15,613 nucleotides of DNA from Melaminivora alkalimesophila (GTDB lineage Bacteria; Pseudomonadota; Gammaproteobacteria; Burkholderiales; Burkholderiaceae_C). The first letter of the stretch is position 1; every line of letters begins with the position of its first letter. Both the position numbers and the translations under genes were made by a program. The stretch is taken from assembly GCF_000282995.1 (NCBI RefSeq), contig NZ_ALEE01000220.1:1-15613 (forward strand). Direction: 5' to 3'. Positions 6,646 to 12,942 of this stretch are shown in pieces. The notes beneath the pieces were generated by a model. That model saw only the letters and a program-made list of their open reading frames with translations, made no database searches and was not told where the DNA came from.

Positions 6646-7695
6646 TCAGCCCTCCAGCAGCGCGACAAGCTGCACGGTGCCAAGGTCGGCCTCGAACTCC
6701 TGGCCGTCATCCTCGTATTTGAGCCAGGCCCAGCCCTCGGCCGGGGGCCGGCGGTTGAGGATCAGCCGTGCCGGCCGGTCGTCGTGCTTGACCTGGATGA
6801 TGGCCTTCTTGAGCTTGTCGGGGTCGGCCTCCTTCGGCTCCTTCTTCCCCTTGGCGTCATCATCCTGCGGCCCCTGCTCGCCGTCGCCGGCCTCGGCGTC
6901 GGTCTTGCCGGTCAGCGCATCGACGGTGTTGGGATCACGGTCGCCGTCCTCGTGACTGCGCTTGTCCTCCAGGAACTCGCGCAGCAGCTTCACCGAGCCG
7001 CGCGTCAGCTCCTGGCTGTCGTCGGCCAGCCAGGCGGCCACCTCGTCGGGGTTCTTCTTGTAGGCCGTCACCAGCTCGTTGATGACAGTCACGTCCTTGC
7101 CCCGGCCGCTATTGAACGCCTCGGCAATGGGTTCGGGCAAGTCCAGCAGCGTGACGTGCTGCGTGACGAAGGCCGGCGACTTGCCGATCTCCTTGGCGAT
7201 CTCGCCCTTCTTCTTGCCCTTCGCCAGCTCGCGGCCGATGAAGTCGGCGATCTCACGCGCCGTCAGCTCGTTGCGTTGCAGGTTCTCGATAACCTGGTCG
7301 GCCTCGTTGTAGTCGTTGTCGATGAAGGCCGGGATCGTGGTCTTGTGCGCCCACTTCGAGCCGCGATAGCGCCGCGCGCCGTGGTTGATGAGGTAGCGCC
7401 CCGGTGCGTCCGGGTTCTCGCGCACGCTGATGGGCGACTTCACGCCGCGCGCTTTGATGGTCTCGCCGATCTCCGCGATGCTCTCCGGCGAGAAGCCGGG
7501 GTTGTCGGCCGTGCGCGGCTGGTGTGGGTCTTCGTCGATCAGGTCAAGCGGCAGCTCCTGCGGGCCTGCGCCGCCGGCGTTGGCCGCCGGCTGCTCGTTC
7601 AGCAGGCCGGCCAGGTCGCCCAGCCCGTCCAGGCCCAGCCCGGACGATTGCGGCTTGTCCTGCTCCTTCTTCTTGGCGTTGGTCTTGGCGCTCAT
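6646..7695 (-). CDS. korB: KorB, ParB-family partition protein and global repressor
   Basis: KorB binds OB operators, represses many IncP-1 promoters and partitions the plasmid with IncC. The 349-residue product starts MSAKTNAKKKEQDK. A ParB N-terminal domain follows: LIDEDPHQPR at about 52-61, and NHGARRYRGS at about 104-113, the ParB box that binds nucleotide in this family. The helix-turn-helix is GEIAKEIGKSPAFVTQHVTL at 164-183, followed by a second DNA-contact region (about 195-245). A charged acidic linker (about 245-292) leads to the C-terminal dimerisation domain (about 296-349). Its ATG overlaps the incC stop by ATGA. It is the last gene before the operon terminator. Confidence 0.96.
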   Translation of the reverse strand: MSAKTNAKKKEQDKPQSSGLGLDGLGDLAGLLNEQPAANAGGAGPQELPLDLIDEDPHQPRTADNPGFSPESIAEIGETIKARGVKSPISVRENPDAPGRYLINHGARRYRGSKWAHKTTIPAFIDNDYNEADQVIENLQRNELTAREIADFIGRELAKGKKKGEIAKEIGKSPAFVTQHVTLLDLPEPIAEAFNSGRGKDVTVINELVTAYKKNPDEVAAWLADDSQELTRGSVKLLREFLEDKRSHEDGDRDPNTVDALTGKTDAEAGDGEQGPQDDDAKGKKEPKEADPDKLKKAIIQVKHDDRPARLILNRRPPAEGWAWLKYEDDGQEFEADLGTVQLVALLEG

Positions 7696-8768
7696 TGCGC
7701 GATCTCCATCTTCGTGAACACGTAATCCGCCAGCGCACGCACCTCCTGGGTGGCCTTCCGCGCGGCGGTCTTCTTGATCTTCCACACCGGCATCTGCTCG
7801 CCCAGCGCCTCGGCGATGCTGTCACGCGCGCCGATGCTGAACGGCAAGATGAGCTGCGGGTATGCCTGCTGCAACGTCGCCAGGTTGTTGACGTGGCGCG
7901 GCTTCCGCGCGTCCACCTTGTTCGGCACCATGCCGAGGAAGCGCAGCTTGGGGTTCTGCTTGCGCAGGTTGCTGATGACCGCGACCATCTTCTTCATGCC
8001 CTGCAAGCTGTACGCCTCCATTTCGATGGGCGACAGCATGTAGTCGGCCGTCAGCACGGCCGCCGTCATGGCGACGCCAAGGGAGGGGGCCGTGTCGATC
8101 AGGCACACGTCGAAGAACTCGCCCAGCGCGGCCACACTGGCCCGCAGCGCGGCGGCCGCCTGGGAAAGCTCCATCTTGTCCAGGTTCGCCAGGTTGGCGT
8201 CTGCCGCGATCAGCGCCAGGCTCTCGCCCTCGCGCTTGCCGAACCAATACCGCAGGTCATCGGTGTCGCCGGTGAACAACTGGCTGGCGAGGTAGCCCGA
8301 TTGGTACGCCGACAGCGTGAACGATGCGTTGCCCTGGGTGTCCAGGTCGATCACGGCCACGCGAAGGCCGCGCTCCAGGAAGTCGAATGCCAGGTGGCAG
8401 GTGGCGAACGTCTTGCCTTGACCGCCCTTCTGAATTGCCGTGACCAGTGTTTTCATGACTTGGGTTCCTGTTTCCTCTTGGCGTCTGCTTCCCACTTCTT
8501 GACGATGAACGCTTGATGCTCCGGCAGTACCGCCGTCACTCGCTCGAAGCCCTCGGGGAGCTGTTCCCCTGCTGCTGCCCATACGCGACTGACCGCCTGC
8601 GACACCGCCCCCTTGGTCAGCCCCAGCGAAGTGACAAACTCCGCCTGGGGCCGGCCATCGACCAGCACGCCGCGCGCTATGTCGATGGTCTGCTGCCCGA
8701 TCTCCAGCCCCTTGATGGCCGTCTGGAATTGGGCTTCGGTTAGCCGTTTCTTCATGGATTGCACCCAT
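7692..8768 (-). CDS. incC: IncC, ParA-type partition ATPase (IncC1, with internal IncC2 start)
   Basis: IncC is the Walker-type partner of KorB in active partition. The long form IncC1 starts at ATG 8768 (MGAIHEETA) and has 358 residues; the short form IncC2 starts at ATG 8456 (MKTLVTAIQ) and has 254. The ATPase domain is entirely in IncC2: P-loop KGGQGKT (IncC2 10-16), VAVIDLDTQGNAS (33-45), DVCLIDTAPSLG (Walker B) and the C-terminal signature KIKKTAARKATQEVRALADY. Gln replaces the usual Val in the P-loop. The 104-residue IncC1 extension is Gly/Arg/Ala-rich because it is read in another frame over korA. The stop overlaps korB by ATGA. In RK2 both forms are made. Confidence 0.95.
   Translation of the reverse strand: MGAIHEETANRSPIPDGHQGAGDRAADHRHSARRAGRWPAPGGVCHFAGADQGGGVAGGQSRMGSSRGTAPRGLRASDGGTAGASSVHRQEVGSRRQEETGTQVMKTLVTAIQKGGQGKTFATCHLAFDFLERGLRVAVIDLDTQGNASFTLSAYQSGYLASQLFTGDTDDLRYWFGKREGESLALIAADANLANLDKMELSQAAAALRASVAALGEFFDVCLIDTAPSLGVAMTAAVLTADYMLSPIEMEAYSLQGMKKMVAVISNLRKQNPKLRFLGMVPNKVDARKPRHVNNLATLQQAYPQLILPFSIGARDSIAEALGEQMPVWKIKKTAARKATQEVRALADYVFTKMEIAQ
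8453..8755 (-). CDS. korA: KorA global transcriptional repressor
   Basis: KorA binds GTTTAGCTAAAC operators and works with KorB on replication and stability promoters. The 100-residue product has a helix-turn-helix (about 20-60, including GLTKGAVSQAVSRVWA) and the C-terminal dimerisation block VLPEHQAFIVKKWEADAKRK (76-95), which reappears in KlcB. I chose ATG 8755 (MKKRLTEAQF) by family over the in-frame 8773. The gene sits inside the incC1 extension in another frame, 13 bp after the incC1 start. Its TGA overlaps the incC2 ATG, coupling repressor and partition synthesis. Confidence 0.97.
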   Translation of the reverse strand: MKKRLTEAQFQTAIKGLEIGQQTIDIARGVLVDGRPQAEFVTSLGLTKGAVSQAVSRVWAAAGEQLPEGFERVTAVLPEHQAFIVKKWEADAKRKQEPKS

Positions 8769-8827
8769 AACACTCCACACCCGGTTTGTTGAACAAATGG
8801 CGGTGCCAGCCGCCAACCATGTGCAGA

Positions 8828-8873
8828 AGTTTAGCTAAACCATGCGAAGCCGTCAAGCGTTTTAGCGGCTAAA
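8828..8873 (-). promoter_or_regulatory. korA-incC-korB promoter with KorA and KorB operators
   Basis: On the minus strand TTGACG (8856-8851), a 17-base spacer and TAAACT (8833-8828) form the promoter. The exact KorA operator GTTTAGCTAAAC (8829-8840) covers the -10. The exact KorB operator TTTAGCGGCTAAA (8861-8873) lies just upstream of the -35 and contains the TAG stop codon of kleF. This is the IncP-1 central autoregulated promoter. Confidence 0.93.
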
Positions 8874-9399
8874 AATTTGTTCGCGCCTTGTCGATGGCCG
8901 ATGCCGTTGCGGCCGTCGCCCGCGCCTGTCGCCAGTGGTCGGAATCCACCGCGCACGCGCAAAGCGTGGCCCCGTCCTGGTCGTAGAACACGGCCGGCCG
9001 GCCCTCCACCTTCGCCTCGATGCGCAGCGCCTTGGCAGGCAGGCCCAGCCCGTCCGCGATGACGGCCAGGGTGGCGCGCTGCAAGGCCAACTCTTCCCCC
9101 TTGGCGTCAATGAGCTGTGCCGCATGGGCGGCACTCAGGAAGAACGTCATCAGCGGGCCTACGGTGCGCGTGCCGCCGCTGGCAAAGCACACGTCGAAGG
9201 AACCGCCGCCCACGTGCGGATCGACGCCCTCCACGAGACGCCAGGGGTCAAGGCCCCATTCTTCGGATTGCGCGCTGTACCAGTAGGCCGGCGCGTCGCC
9301 GTTCAAGTCGCTGTCCGCGTACTCGCGCACCATGACGGCCACGCGGCCAGTGGTCGGCTCCACGAAGCCAGGCGGGTAGGGGAGGGTCTGCTTTGCCAT
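8869..9399 (-). CDS. kleF: KleF, accessory protein of the kle operon
   Basis: A 176-residue protein, the same length as I recall for IncP-1 KleF, starting MAKQTLPYPPGFVEPTTGRV. It contains WGLDPWRLVEGVDPHVGGGS and an Ala/Leu-rich helical middle (AAHAAQLIDAKGEELALQ). No membrane segment or catalytic motif is visible; the kle genes affect host-dependent maintenance but KleF has no known activity. It follows kleE with a one-base gap (TGA c ATG). The stop codon lies within the KorB operator of the korA promoter. Confidence 0.9.
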   Translation of the reverse strand: MAKQTLPYPPGFVEPTTGRVAVMVREYADSDLNGDAPAYWYSAQSEEWGLDPWRLVEGVDPHVGGGSFDVCFASGGTRTVGPLMTFFLSAAHAAQLIDAKGEELALQRATLAVIADGLGLPAKALRIEAKVEGRPAVFYDQDGATLCACAVDSDHWRQARATAATASAIDKARTNF

Positions 9400-9400
9400 G

Positions 9401-9730
9401 TCAAAGCCCTTTCGGTTTGTAGATCGAAACGAAGTAGGTGATCGCGGTCAGTGCCGCGAAGTACGCCAGGAACGACCAGCCGGCATACACGCCAGGCGTG
9501 TTCCAGTGGTAGAGCATCCGCACGAACTGGAAGAAGGTGATGATCGCCAGCACCCACTTGAGCACCGGCCAGACCAGCACGGTCGCCACCCATACGAACT
9601 TGACCAGGCCGGCCACCAGGCCCCGGCCTTCGGCCTTGGGTGCGGCAGGCGCAGCAGCGGGCGCGGCAGGCTGCACCGGCTCGGGAGCCGGCGGCTTGCT
9701 CGCCCTGGGGAACTTGACGATGTTGGACAT
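9401..9730 (-). CDS. kleE: KleE, small membrane protein of the kle operon
   Basis: The product has 109 residues, starts MSNIVKFPRASKPPAPEP, and carries a Pro/Ala-rich cytoplasmic-looking segment to about residue 35. Two hydrophobic segments follow (about 44-71 and 80-103), then a short basic end, YKPKGL. Length and start match IncP-1 KleE. I chose ATG 9730, with AGGG in the leader, over an in-frame start at 9814 that runs through an intergenic hairpin. The role in plasmid maintenance is unknown; inner-membrane location is inferred. Confidence 0.93.
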   Translation of the reverse strand: MSNIVKFPRASKPPAPEPVQPAAPAAAPAAPKAEGRGLVAGLVKFVWVATVLVWPVLKWVLAIITFFQFVRMLYHWNTPGVYAGWSFLAYFAALTAITYFVSIYKPKGL

Positions 9731-9815
9731 GGCTTGACCCTCCACGCGGTTACGTGTTGAATGCTGGATGCTCCCACTCGGAAGCATGGTTACGGTGTGC
9801 CAGCACCAGGCCAAG

Positions 9816-9837
9816 CGCCCCGGATCACTCCGGGGCG
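9816..9837. terminator. Intergenic stem-loop between kleB and kleE
   Basis: CGCCCCGGA (9816-9824) pairs perfectly with TCCGGGGCG (9829-9837) around TCAC. It lies 38 bp after the kleB stop. No T-run follows on the minus strand, so it may be an mRNA-stabilising or partial-termination hairpin inside the operon rather than a full terminator. Confidence 0.65.
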
Positions 9838-9874
9838 TTCCTCCACCTGGGGCCGTCGAACGTGTGGAATGCCG

Positions 9875-10090
9875 TCATTGCAGCGTCGCTCCGCTCATGC
9901 GTCGCACGGCCGCCGCCAGCAGCATTTCCGTCAGCTCGTTATCTTCCTCCGGCGTGATGCAGCCGCCGCAGATGCTGCCGAACTTCTCGCGGGCATCATC
10001 GGCGCCGATGATGGTGTGGCTCAAGGTTCGGATGCTCTTGCCGCAGCGCCGGCAGCACGTCTCGATGATCTCGATCTTGCCTTTGCTCAT
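9875..10090 (-). CDS. kleB: KleB, small cysteine-motif protein of the kle operon
   Basis: The product has 71 residues (MSKGKIEIIETCCRRCGKSI...), the same length as RK2 KleB and very similar in its first 45 residues as I recall it. Two CxxC pairs (Cys13/Cys16 and Cys41/Cys44) suggest a zinc ribbon, an inference from spacing. I chose ATG 10090 by family; the in-frame extension to 10210 would run over the kleA end. kleB follows kleA by 58 bp with a small hairpin between. The function is unknown beyond a role in stable maintenance of the operon. Confidence 0.92.
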   Translation of the reverse strand: MSKGKIEIIETCCRRCGKSIRTLSHTIIGADDAREKFGSICGGCITPEEDNELTEMLLAAAVRRMSGATLQ

Positions 10091-10122
10091 GGGACTGTTT
10101 CCTCTTGGCGTTCCGTTGATGA

Positions 10123-10138
10123 CCCGGCCGAAGCCGGG
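10123..10138. terminator. Intergenic stem-loop between kleA and kleB
   Basis: CCCGGC (10123-10128) pairs with GCCGGG (10133-10138) around CGAA, 11 bases after the kleA stop. No T-run follows. It resembles hairpins after kleB and klcA. Confidence 0.5.
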
Positions 10139-10148
10139 CCGCCTTCCC

Positions 10149-10385
10149 TTACCAGCCGACGCTGCGCTTGGCCTGCTCGACCGCTTGGCTCGACCATTCG
10201 CCCTTGGCACTGGCCTCCAGGCTCAAGGCGGCGAAATAGGCTTTGCCGCGCAGCTCTTCCGCCTGCTTCACCAGCTCGGCCGCCTCGGCCATCGTGGCCT
10301 CGATCTGGTCGCGGCGGGCTTGGAAGTCGGTGGCTTCCACATTCGGCAGGGCGTCAACCCAAGGCATGATCTTGTTCTTGCTCAT
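10149..10385 (-). CDS. kleA: KleA, first protein of the kle operon
   Basis: A 78-residue helical protein starting MSKNKIMPWVDALPNVEATD, with the conserved stretch RRDQIEATMAEAAELVKQAE. IncP-1 KleA has this length and an alpha-helical hairpin fold. The start at 10385 is followed upstream by GAGAGGTTCC, a good ribosome binding site. It is transcribed from the KorC/KorA/KorB-controlled promoter at 10437-10528. Function is not established beyond plasmid maintenance. Confidence 0.94.
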   Translation of the reverse strand: MSKNKIMPWVDALPNVEATDFQARRDQIEATMAEAAELVKQAEELRGKAYFAALSLEASAKGEWSSQAVEQAKRSVGW

Positions 10386-10482
10386 CGGAACCTCTCCGGT
10401 AATCGACCTGGGCGGAATGCCCGGCCTTCAAGTGCTATATTAGGACAAAATGTCCTAGCCTGTCAAGCACTTTAGCTAAACT
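10383..10482. repeat. Promoter-leader duplication, kleA copy
   Basis: From the start codon through the leader, -10, KorC operator, -35 and KorA site, this roughly 100-bp block is nearly the same as 12502-12600 upstream of klcA. Shared words include GCCCGGCCTTCAAG and TGTCAAGCACTTTAGCTAAA. It is a duplicated control region that places the kle and klc operons under the same repressors. Confidence 0.9.
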
Positions 10483-10528
10483 ATTTTCGCTTTACCGTAG
10501 TCCGATGCCTAGCACTTTAGCCGCTAAA
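10437..10528 (-). promoter_or_regulatory. kleA promoter with KorC, KorA and KorB operators
   Basis: On the minus strand TTGACA (10466-10461), an 18-base spacer and TAATAT (10442-10437) form a strong promoter. The KorC operator TAGGACAAAATGTCCTA (10441-10457) fills the spacer. A KorA-type site, CTTTAGCTAAAC (10470-10481), lies just upstream of the -35. An exact KorB operator TTTAGCCGCTAAA (10516-10528) lies about 50 bp further upstream, beyond the korC stop. Confidence 0.92.
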
Positions 10529-10544
10529 GCCTCTTTCCCTGGCG

Positions 10545-10802
10545 TCAAGCCTCTTTCCAGATCAGCCCGAGGCCGGCGTAGTCGCACAGCAGCGCCCACG
10601 CGGCATAAGGGATCGGCGTGTCCTCGCCCACCCATCGCCGGATCGTCCGGTCGCCCTTCGGGCCGAGGCCCAGCACCTTCGCGGCTTTGCCGCCGGTGAG
10701 GCCCGCCAGGCGCAGCACCTCGCGCACCTCTTCGCCGCTCGGCTGCGCCCACCGCTCGGCCGGCTTCAAGCACTCCAGCCGGATATTGGCGTCGTTCGTC
10801 AT
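10545..10802 (-). CDS. korC: KorC transcriptional repressor
   Basis: KorC represses the klcA and kleA promoters through TAGGACA...TGTCCTA operators. The 85-residue product contains PSGEEVREVLRLAGLTGGKA, then AKVLGLGPKGDRTIRRWVG, a helix-turn-helix (about 24-60), and ends PIPYAAWALLCDYAGLGLIW, all typical of KorC. I chose ATG 10802 by family over an in-frame start at 10889 inside klcB. It is third gene of klcA-klcB-korC, 16 bp after klcB, so it regulates its own operon. Confidence 0.95.
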   Translation of the reverse strand: MTNDANIRLECLKPAERWAQPSGEEVREVLRLAGLTGGKAAKVLGLGPKGDRTIRRWVGEDTPIPYAAWALLCDYAGLGLIWKEA

Positions 10803-10818
10803 TCGTTTCTTCTCCTGG

Positions 10819-12024
10819 TCACGTGATAAGCCGCAGTTGGTCGAATCCGTAGATCGACTGAATGCAGCTCGGGTCTGAATCCACCACACGGCGGCCCGCG
10901 CGGTTGGTCTTGTATGTCACCGGCCGGTCGTCATGCGCCCACACCTGGCGGGTGTCTGGATGCACCTTCACGATGATGACGCGCTTGCCGATCTCCTTGG
11001 CGAACACCGGATGGTGGACGCTCACGATCTCGCACCGTTGGCCTGGTGCGGGCGTGAACTCCACCAGGTCGGCCGGGCCTGCATCGCCATTCCTGGCGGT
11101 GCTGCAGGATGCTTCGCCTGCGCCCGGCATCGTCGCTTCTGGCGATACAGGCCCAGCCTCGGCCTTGCAATCGTCAGCTTTGGCGGTGCTGCAGCGCATC
11201 GCCGTTTCCGCCGATGCGGGATCTCGCTCGCGGCCCCCGGCCTTTCCCTTGGCGTTCGACCTGGCGGCCCTGGCCGCCTTGACCTTGCCCGCCGCCTCGG
11301 CCGCCCAGCGCCGCGCGATGAACGCCTTGTGCGCCGGCAGCACCACATCGACCAAGACGAAGCCCGGCGGGATCGTCACGGTCGCCGGCTCGCGCCGCGC
11401 CGGCGGCACCAGGCCGGCCAGCCAATCGGGCAGGGGAGCGTCGGCCAAGCGGTCGCGGTAGTTGGCCTCGATCAACACCGGCCGCTTCTTCTCGGCCAGC
11501 ATGGCCGTCAGGATGCCGCGCGCAACCTCGTCCACGGTCATGCAGCCCCGCGCCGTGTCGAAGTGCGAGCGATAGCCCGTCGCCGAGATAAACGGCCTGT
11601 CCAGGTCAACCGCGTGGAACTGAAAATGCGCGTTGAGCGGCCCGCCATAACCGGCCTCGTACTCCACCAGGGCGCGCACGTCGCCCGCCACGGCCAGGAA
11701 CTGGCCGCGCTGGCCCCACAAGGGCACGTCCCCCGGCACCGCAGCGCAATGCCGCTCGATGACGCGGCCGGCGGCCTCGTCGTCGGCCATGCACCCGAAG
11801 TTCGTGCCGCCGTTCAGCTTCCAGATGATCGCCTCGTATCGGTCGCCGGCCAGCTCGGCCGCCGCCCCGTCGCCGCGCATGACAGCCGCGTCGATCTCCA
11901 CCACGGCCGCAACGGCCGCAGCCAGCAGGCCGTCACGGTCTGCCGGCAGCTCGGCCAGCAGCTCGGCCGCCGGCGCGCTCCAGTCCTGGCCCGCCTGGGC
12001 CGGTTGCTTTGTTCGCTTCGCCAT
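10819..12024 (-). CDS. klcB: KlcB, klc operon protein with KorA-like dimerisation block
   Basis: The product has 401 residues, starts MAKRTKQPAQAGQDW and contains family-like blocks such as LNAHFQFHAVDLDRPFISAT (130-149). At 228-244, VLPAHKAFIARRWAAEA closely resembles the KorA C-terminal block VLPEHQAFIVKKWEADA, so it probably dimerises in the same way. Residues about 270-314 (MRCSTAKADD..., SCSTARNGD) are encoded by hairpin repeats and look like an inserted linker. A C-terminal domain follows (VEFTPAPGQRCEIVSVHHPV, to 401). Function unknown. It lies between klcA and korC on one transcript. The long antisense frame over it is a shadow. Confidence 0.9.
   Translation of the reverse strand: MAKRTKQPAQAGQDWSAPAAELLAELPADRDGLLAAAVAAVVEIDAAVMRGDGAAAELAGDRYEAIIWKLNGGTNFGCMADDEAAGRVIERHCAAVPGDVPLWGQRGQFLAVAGDVRALVEYEAGYGGPLNAHFQFHAVDLDRPFISATGYRSHFDTARGCMTVDEVARGILTAMLAEKKRPVLIEANYRDRLADAPLPDWLAGLVPPARREPATVTIPPGFVLVDVVLPAHKAFIARRWAAEAAGKVKAARAARSNAKGKAGGRERDPASAETAMRCSTAKADDCKAEAGPVSPEATMPGAGEASCSTARNGDAGPADLVEFTPAPGQRCEIVSVHHPVFAKEIGKRVIIVKVHPDTRQVWAHDDRPVTYKTNRAGRRVVDSDPSCIQSIYGFDQLRLIT
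11083..11217. repeat. Hairpin repeat array B inside klcB
   Basis: Four hairpins of the TCGCC/GGCGA family: 11083-11100 (ATCGCCA/TGGCGGT), 11129-11146 (ATCGTC/GGCGAT), 11170-11187 (ATCGTCA/TGGCGGT) and 11196-11217 (GCATCG/CGATGC). Two copies of GGCGGTGCTGCAG lie between them and GCGGGATCTC follows, as in array A. The reading frame of klcB is kept through the array. Confidence 0.8.
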
Positions 12025-12046
12025 CGCTTGACGTGCTCCTGGTGCA

Positions 12047-12066
12047 GCCCCGGCCGGAGCCGGGGC
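12047..12066. terminator. Intergenic stem-loop between klcA and klcB
   Basis: GCCCCGGC (12047-12054) pairs perfectly with GCCGGGGC (12059-12066) around CGGA, ten bases after the klcA stop. No T-run follows on the minus strand. It could lower downstream expression or protect the klcA mRNA end. Confidence 0.6.
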
Positions 12067-12075
12067 CGCCCCTCA

Positions 12076-12504
12076 TCAGTCAATAGCCCGGTAGATCGCA
12101 GCGGCCTCGGGGTGGCCGGCCGCGAAGCCGCGCAGGAAGTGATAGCGGTCGATCAGGGCGTCGGCCGCGTCCGTGCCGGCGATCTCGGCCGCGAGCTGGC
12201 CGAGCGCGAACAGGGTTGCGACAATGCCGGCGGCGTCGGCCGACAGTTCGCCCCGGAAGCCGTTGCCGTCTACCTCGATCTCCAGGCGCTCGGCCAGGTC
12301 GGGGGCCAGGTAGAAACCGCCGTCCGACAGGGTGTAGTAGTGCCAATACGCGCCGTTGTAGCGTTCGCAGAGCCGGCGCAGCCAGGCGTACACAAGGGCC
12401 TCGCCGCGCATCATCAGGCGCGGGCCGAAGTAGGTAGGCAAGAAGTCGAGGCGCTGGGCCTCGGCGACCAGGGAAGCGGTGACGGGTTGGTCTTGGGTGT
12501 TCAT
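12076..12504 (-). CDS. klcA: KlcA antirestriction protein (ArdB/KlcA family)
   Basis: KlcA protects incoming plasmid DNA from type I restriction without being a DNA mimic of the ArdA type. The 142-residue product matches RK2 KlcA in length and almost throughout as I recall it: RLDFLPTYFGPRLMMRGEAL, YNGAYWHYYTLSDGGFYLAP, FRGELSADAAGIVATLFALG, and the end PEAAAIYRAID. I chose ATG 12504 by family over an in-frame 12588 that would include the KorC operator. It is the first gene of klcA-klcB-korC and is repressed by KorA and KorC. Confidence 0.97.
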   Translation of the reverse strand: MNTQDQPVTASLVAEAQRLDFLPTYFGPRLMMRGEALVYAWLRRLCERYNGAYWHYYTLSDGGFYLAPDLAERLEIEVDGNGFRGELSADAAGIVATLFALGQLAAEIAGTDAADALIDRYHFLRGFAAGHPEAAAIYRAID

Positions 12505-12600
12505 CGGAACTCTCCGGTAGTTGACCTGGGCGACATGCCCGGCCTTCAAGACGTATATTAGGACAAAATGTCCTAACCTGTCAAGCACTTTAGCTAAACT
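12502..12600. repeat. Promoter-leader duplication, klcA copy
   Basis: Partner of the 10383-10482 block before kleA, with a few substitutions and small indels. The KorC operator is identical in both. Confidence 0.9.
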
Positions 12601-12612
12601 TTAGCCGCTAAA
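12555..12612 (-). promoter_or_regulatory. klcA promoter with KorC, KorA and KorB operators
   Basis: On the minus strand TTGACA (12584-12579), an 18-base spacer and TAATAT (12560-12555). The KorC operator TAGGACAAAATGTCCTA is at 12559-12575, a KorA-type site CTTTAGCTAAAC at 12588-12599, and an exact KorB operator TTTAGCCGCTAAA at 12600-12612, directly abutting the KorA site. The tight packing would allow joint binding. Confidence 0.93.
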
Positions 12613-12627
12613 CTGGACTTCGTCCCC

Positions 12628-12655
12628 TTGGAGTGATAGGATTGAATCCTATTGA
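12628..12655 (+). promoter_or_regulatory. Putative parDE promoter with 17-bp operator palindrome
   Basis: ATAGGATT (12636-12643) and AATCCTAT (12645-12652) form a perfect palindrome around one base. It lies between a weak -35 TTGGAG (12628-12633) and a -10-like TATTGA (12650-12655), 20 bp upstream of parD. Autorepression by an antitoxin is usual for such pairs; binding by this ParD is inferred. Confidence 0.65.
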
Positions 12656-12672
12656 ACCGAATGGAGGCCGCC

Positions 12673-12942
12673 ATGCGAACCACCCAGCAACTGAGCATCA
12701 CCCTGCCGAACGACATGGCCGACGTGGTGAAAACGAAGGTCAAGACCGGGGAGTACGCGAGCGAAAGCGAGGTCATCCGCGACGGCCTGCGTGCGCTACT
12801 CGCGCGTGATCGCGCCGTCGAGTCCTGGCTTCACAACCAGGTCGGCCCGGCGTATGACGCCCTGAAAGCCGATCCCTCCCGAGCCGTCACCGCCGACCAG
12901 GTGCGCGCCCGCCTGGCCGCCGAGCATGCGAAGGCGCAATGA
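12673..12942 (+). CDS. parD: ParD-like ribbon-helix-helix antitoxin
   Basis: The 89-residue product starts MRTTQQLSITLPNDMADVVK. The N-terminal beta strand QQLSITLP and helices ASESEVIRDGLRALLARD form a ribbon-helix-helix DNA-binding domain of the ParD/CopG type; the C-terminal half (about 48-89) would bind the toxin. Start ATG 12673 has GGAGG five bases upstream; a TTG or ATG further upstream is less likely. It overlaps parE by ATGA. It reads opposite to klcA and lies 60 bp from a KorB operator. It is not the RK2 par-locus copy by position, and similarity to RK2 ParD cannot be judged here. Confidence 0.9.
   Translation: MRTTQQLSITLPNDMADVVKTKVKTGEYASESEVIRDGLRALLARDRAVESWLHNQVGPAYDALKADPSRAVTADQVRARLAAEHAKAQ

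Noticed and set aside
8785..8797. TTTGTTgAACAAA palindrome in the korA leader
   Set aside because: Short and AT-rich, not matching any known IncP-1 operator; too little to call a site.
10933..12561. Long plus-strand open frame (542 codons)
   Set aside because: It is antisense to klcB and klcA, runs through the klcA promoter, and has a protein composition without recognisable domains.
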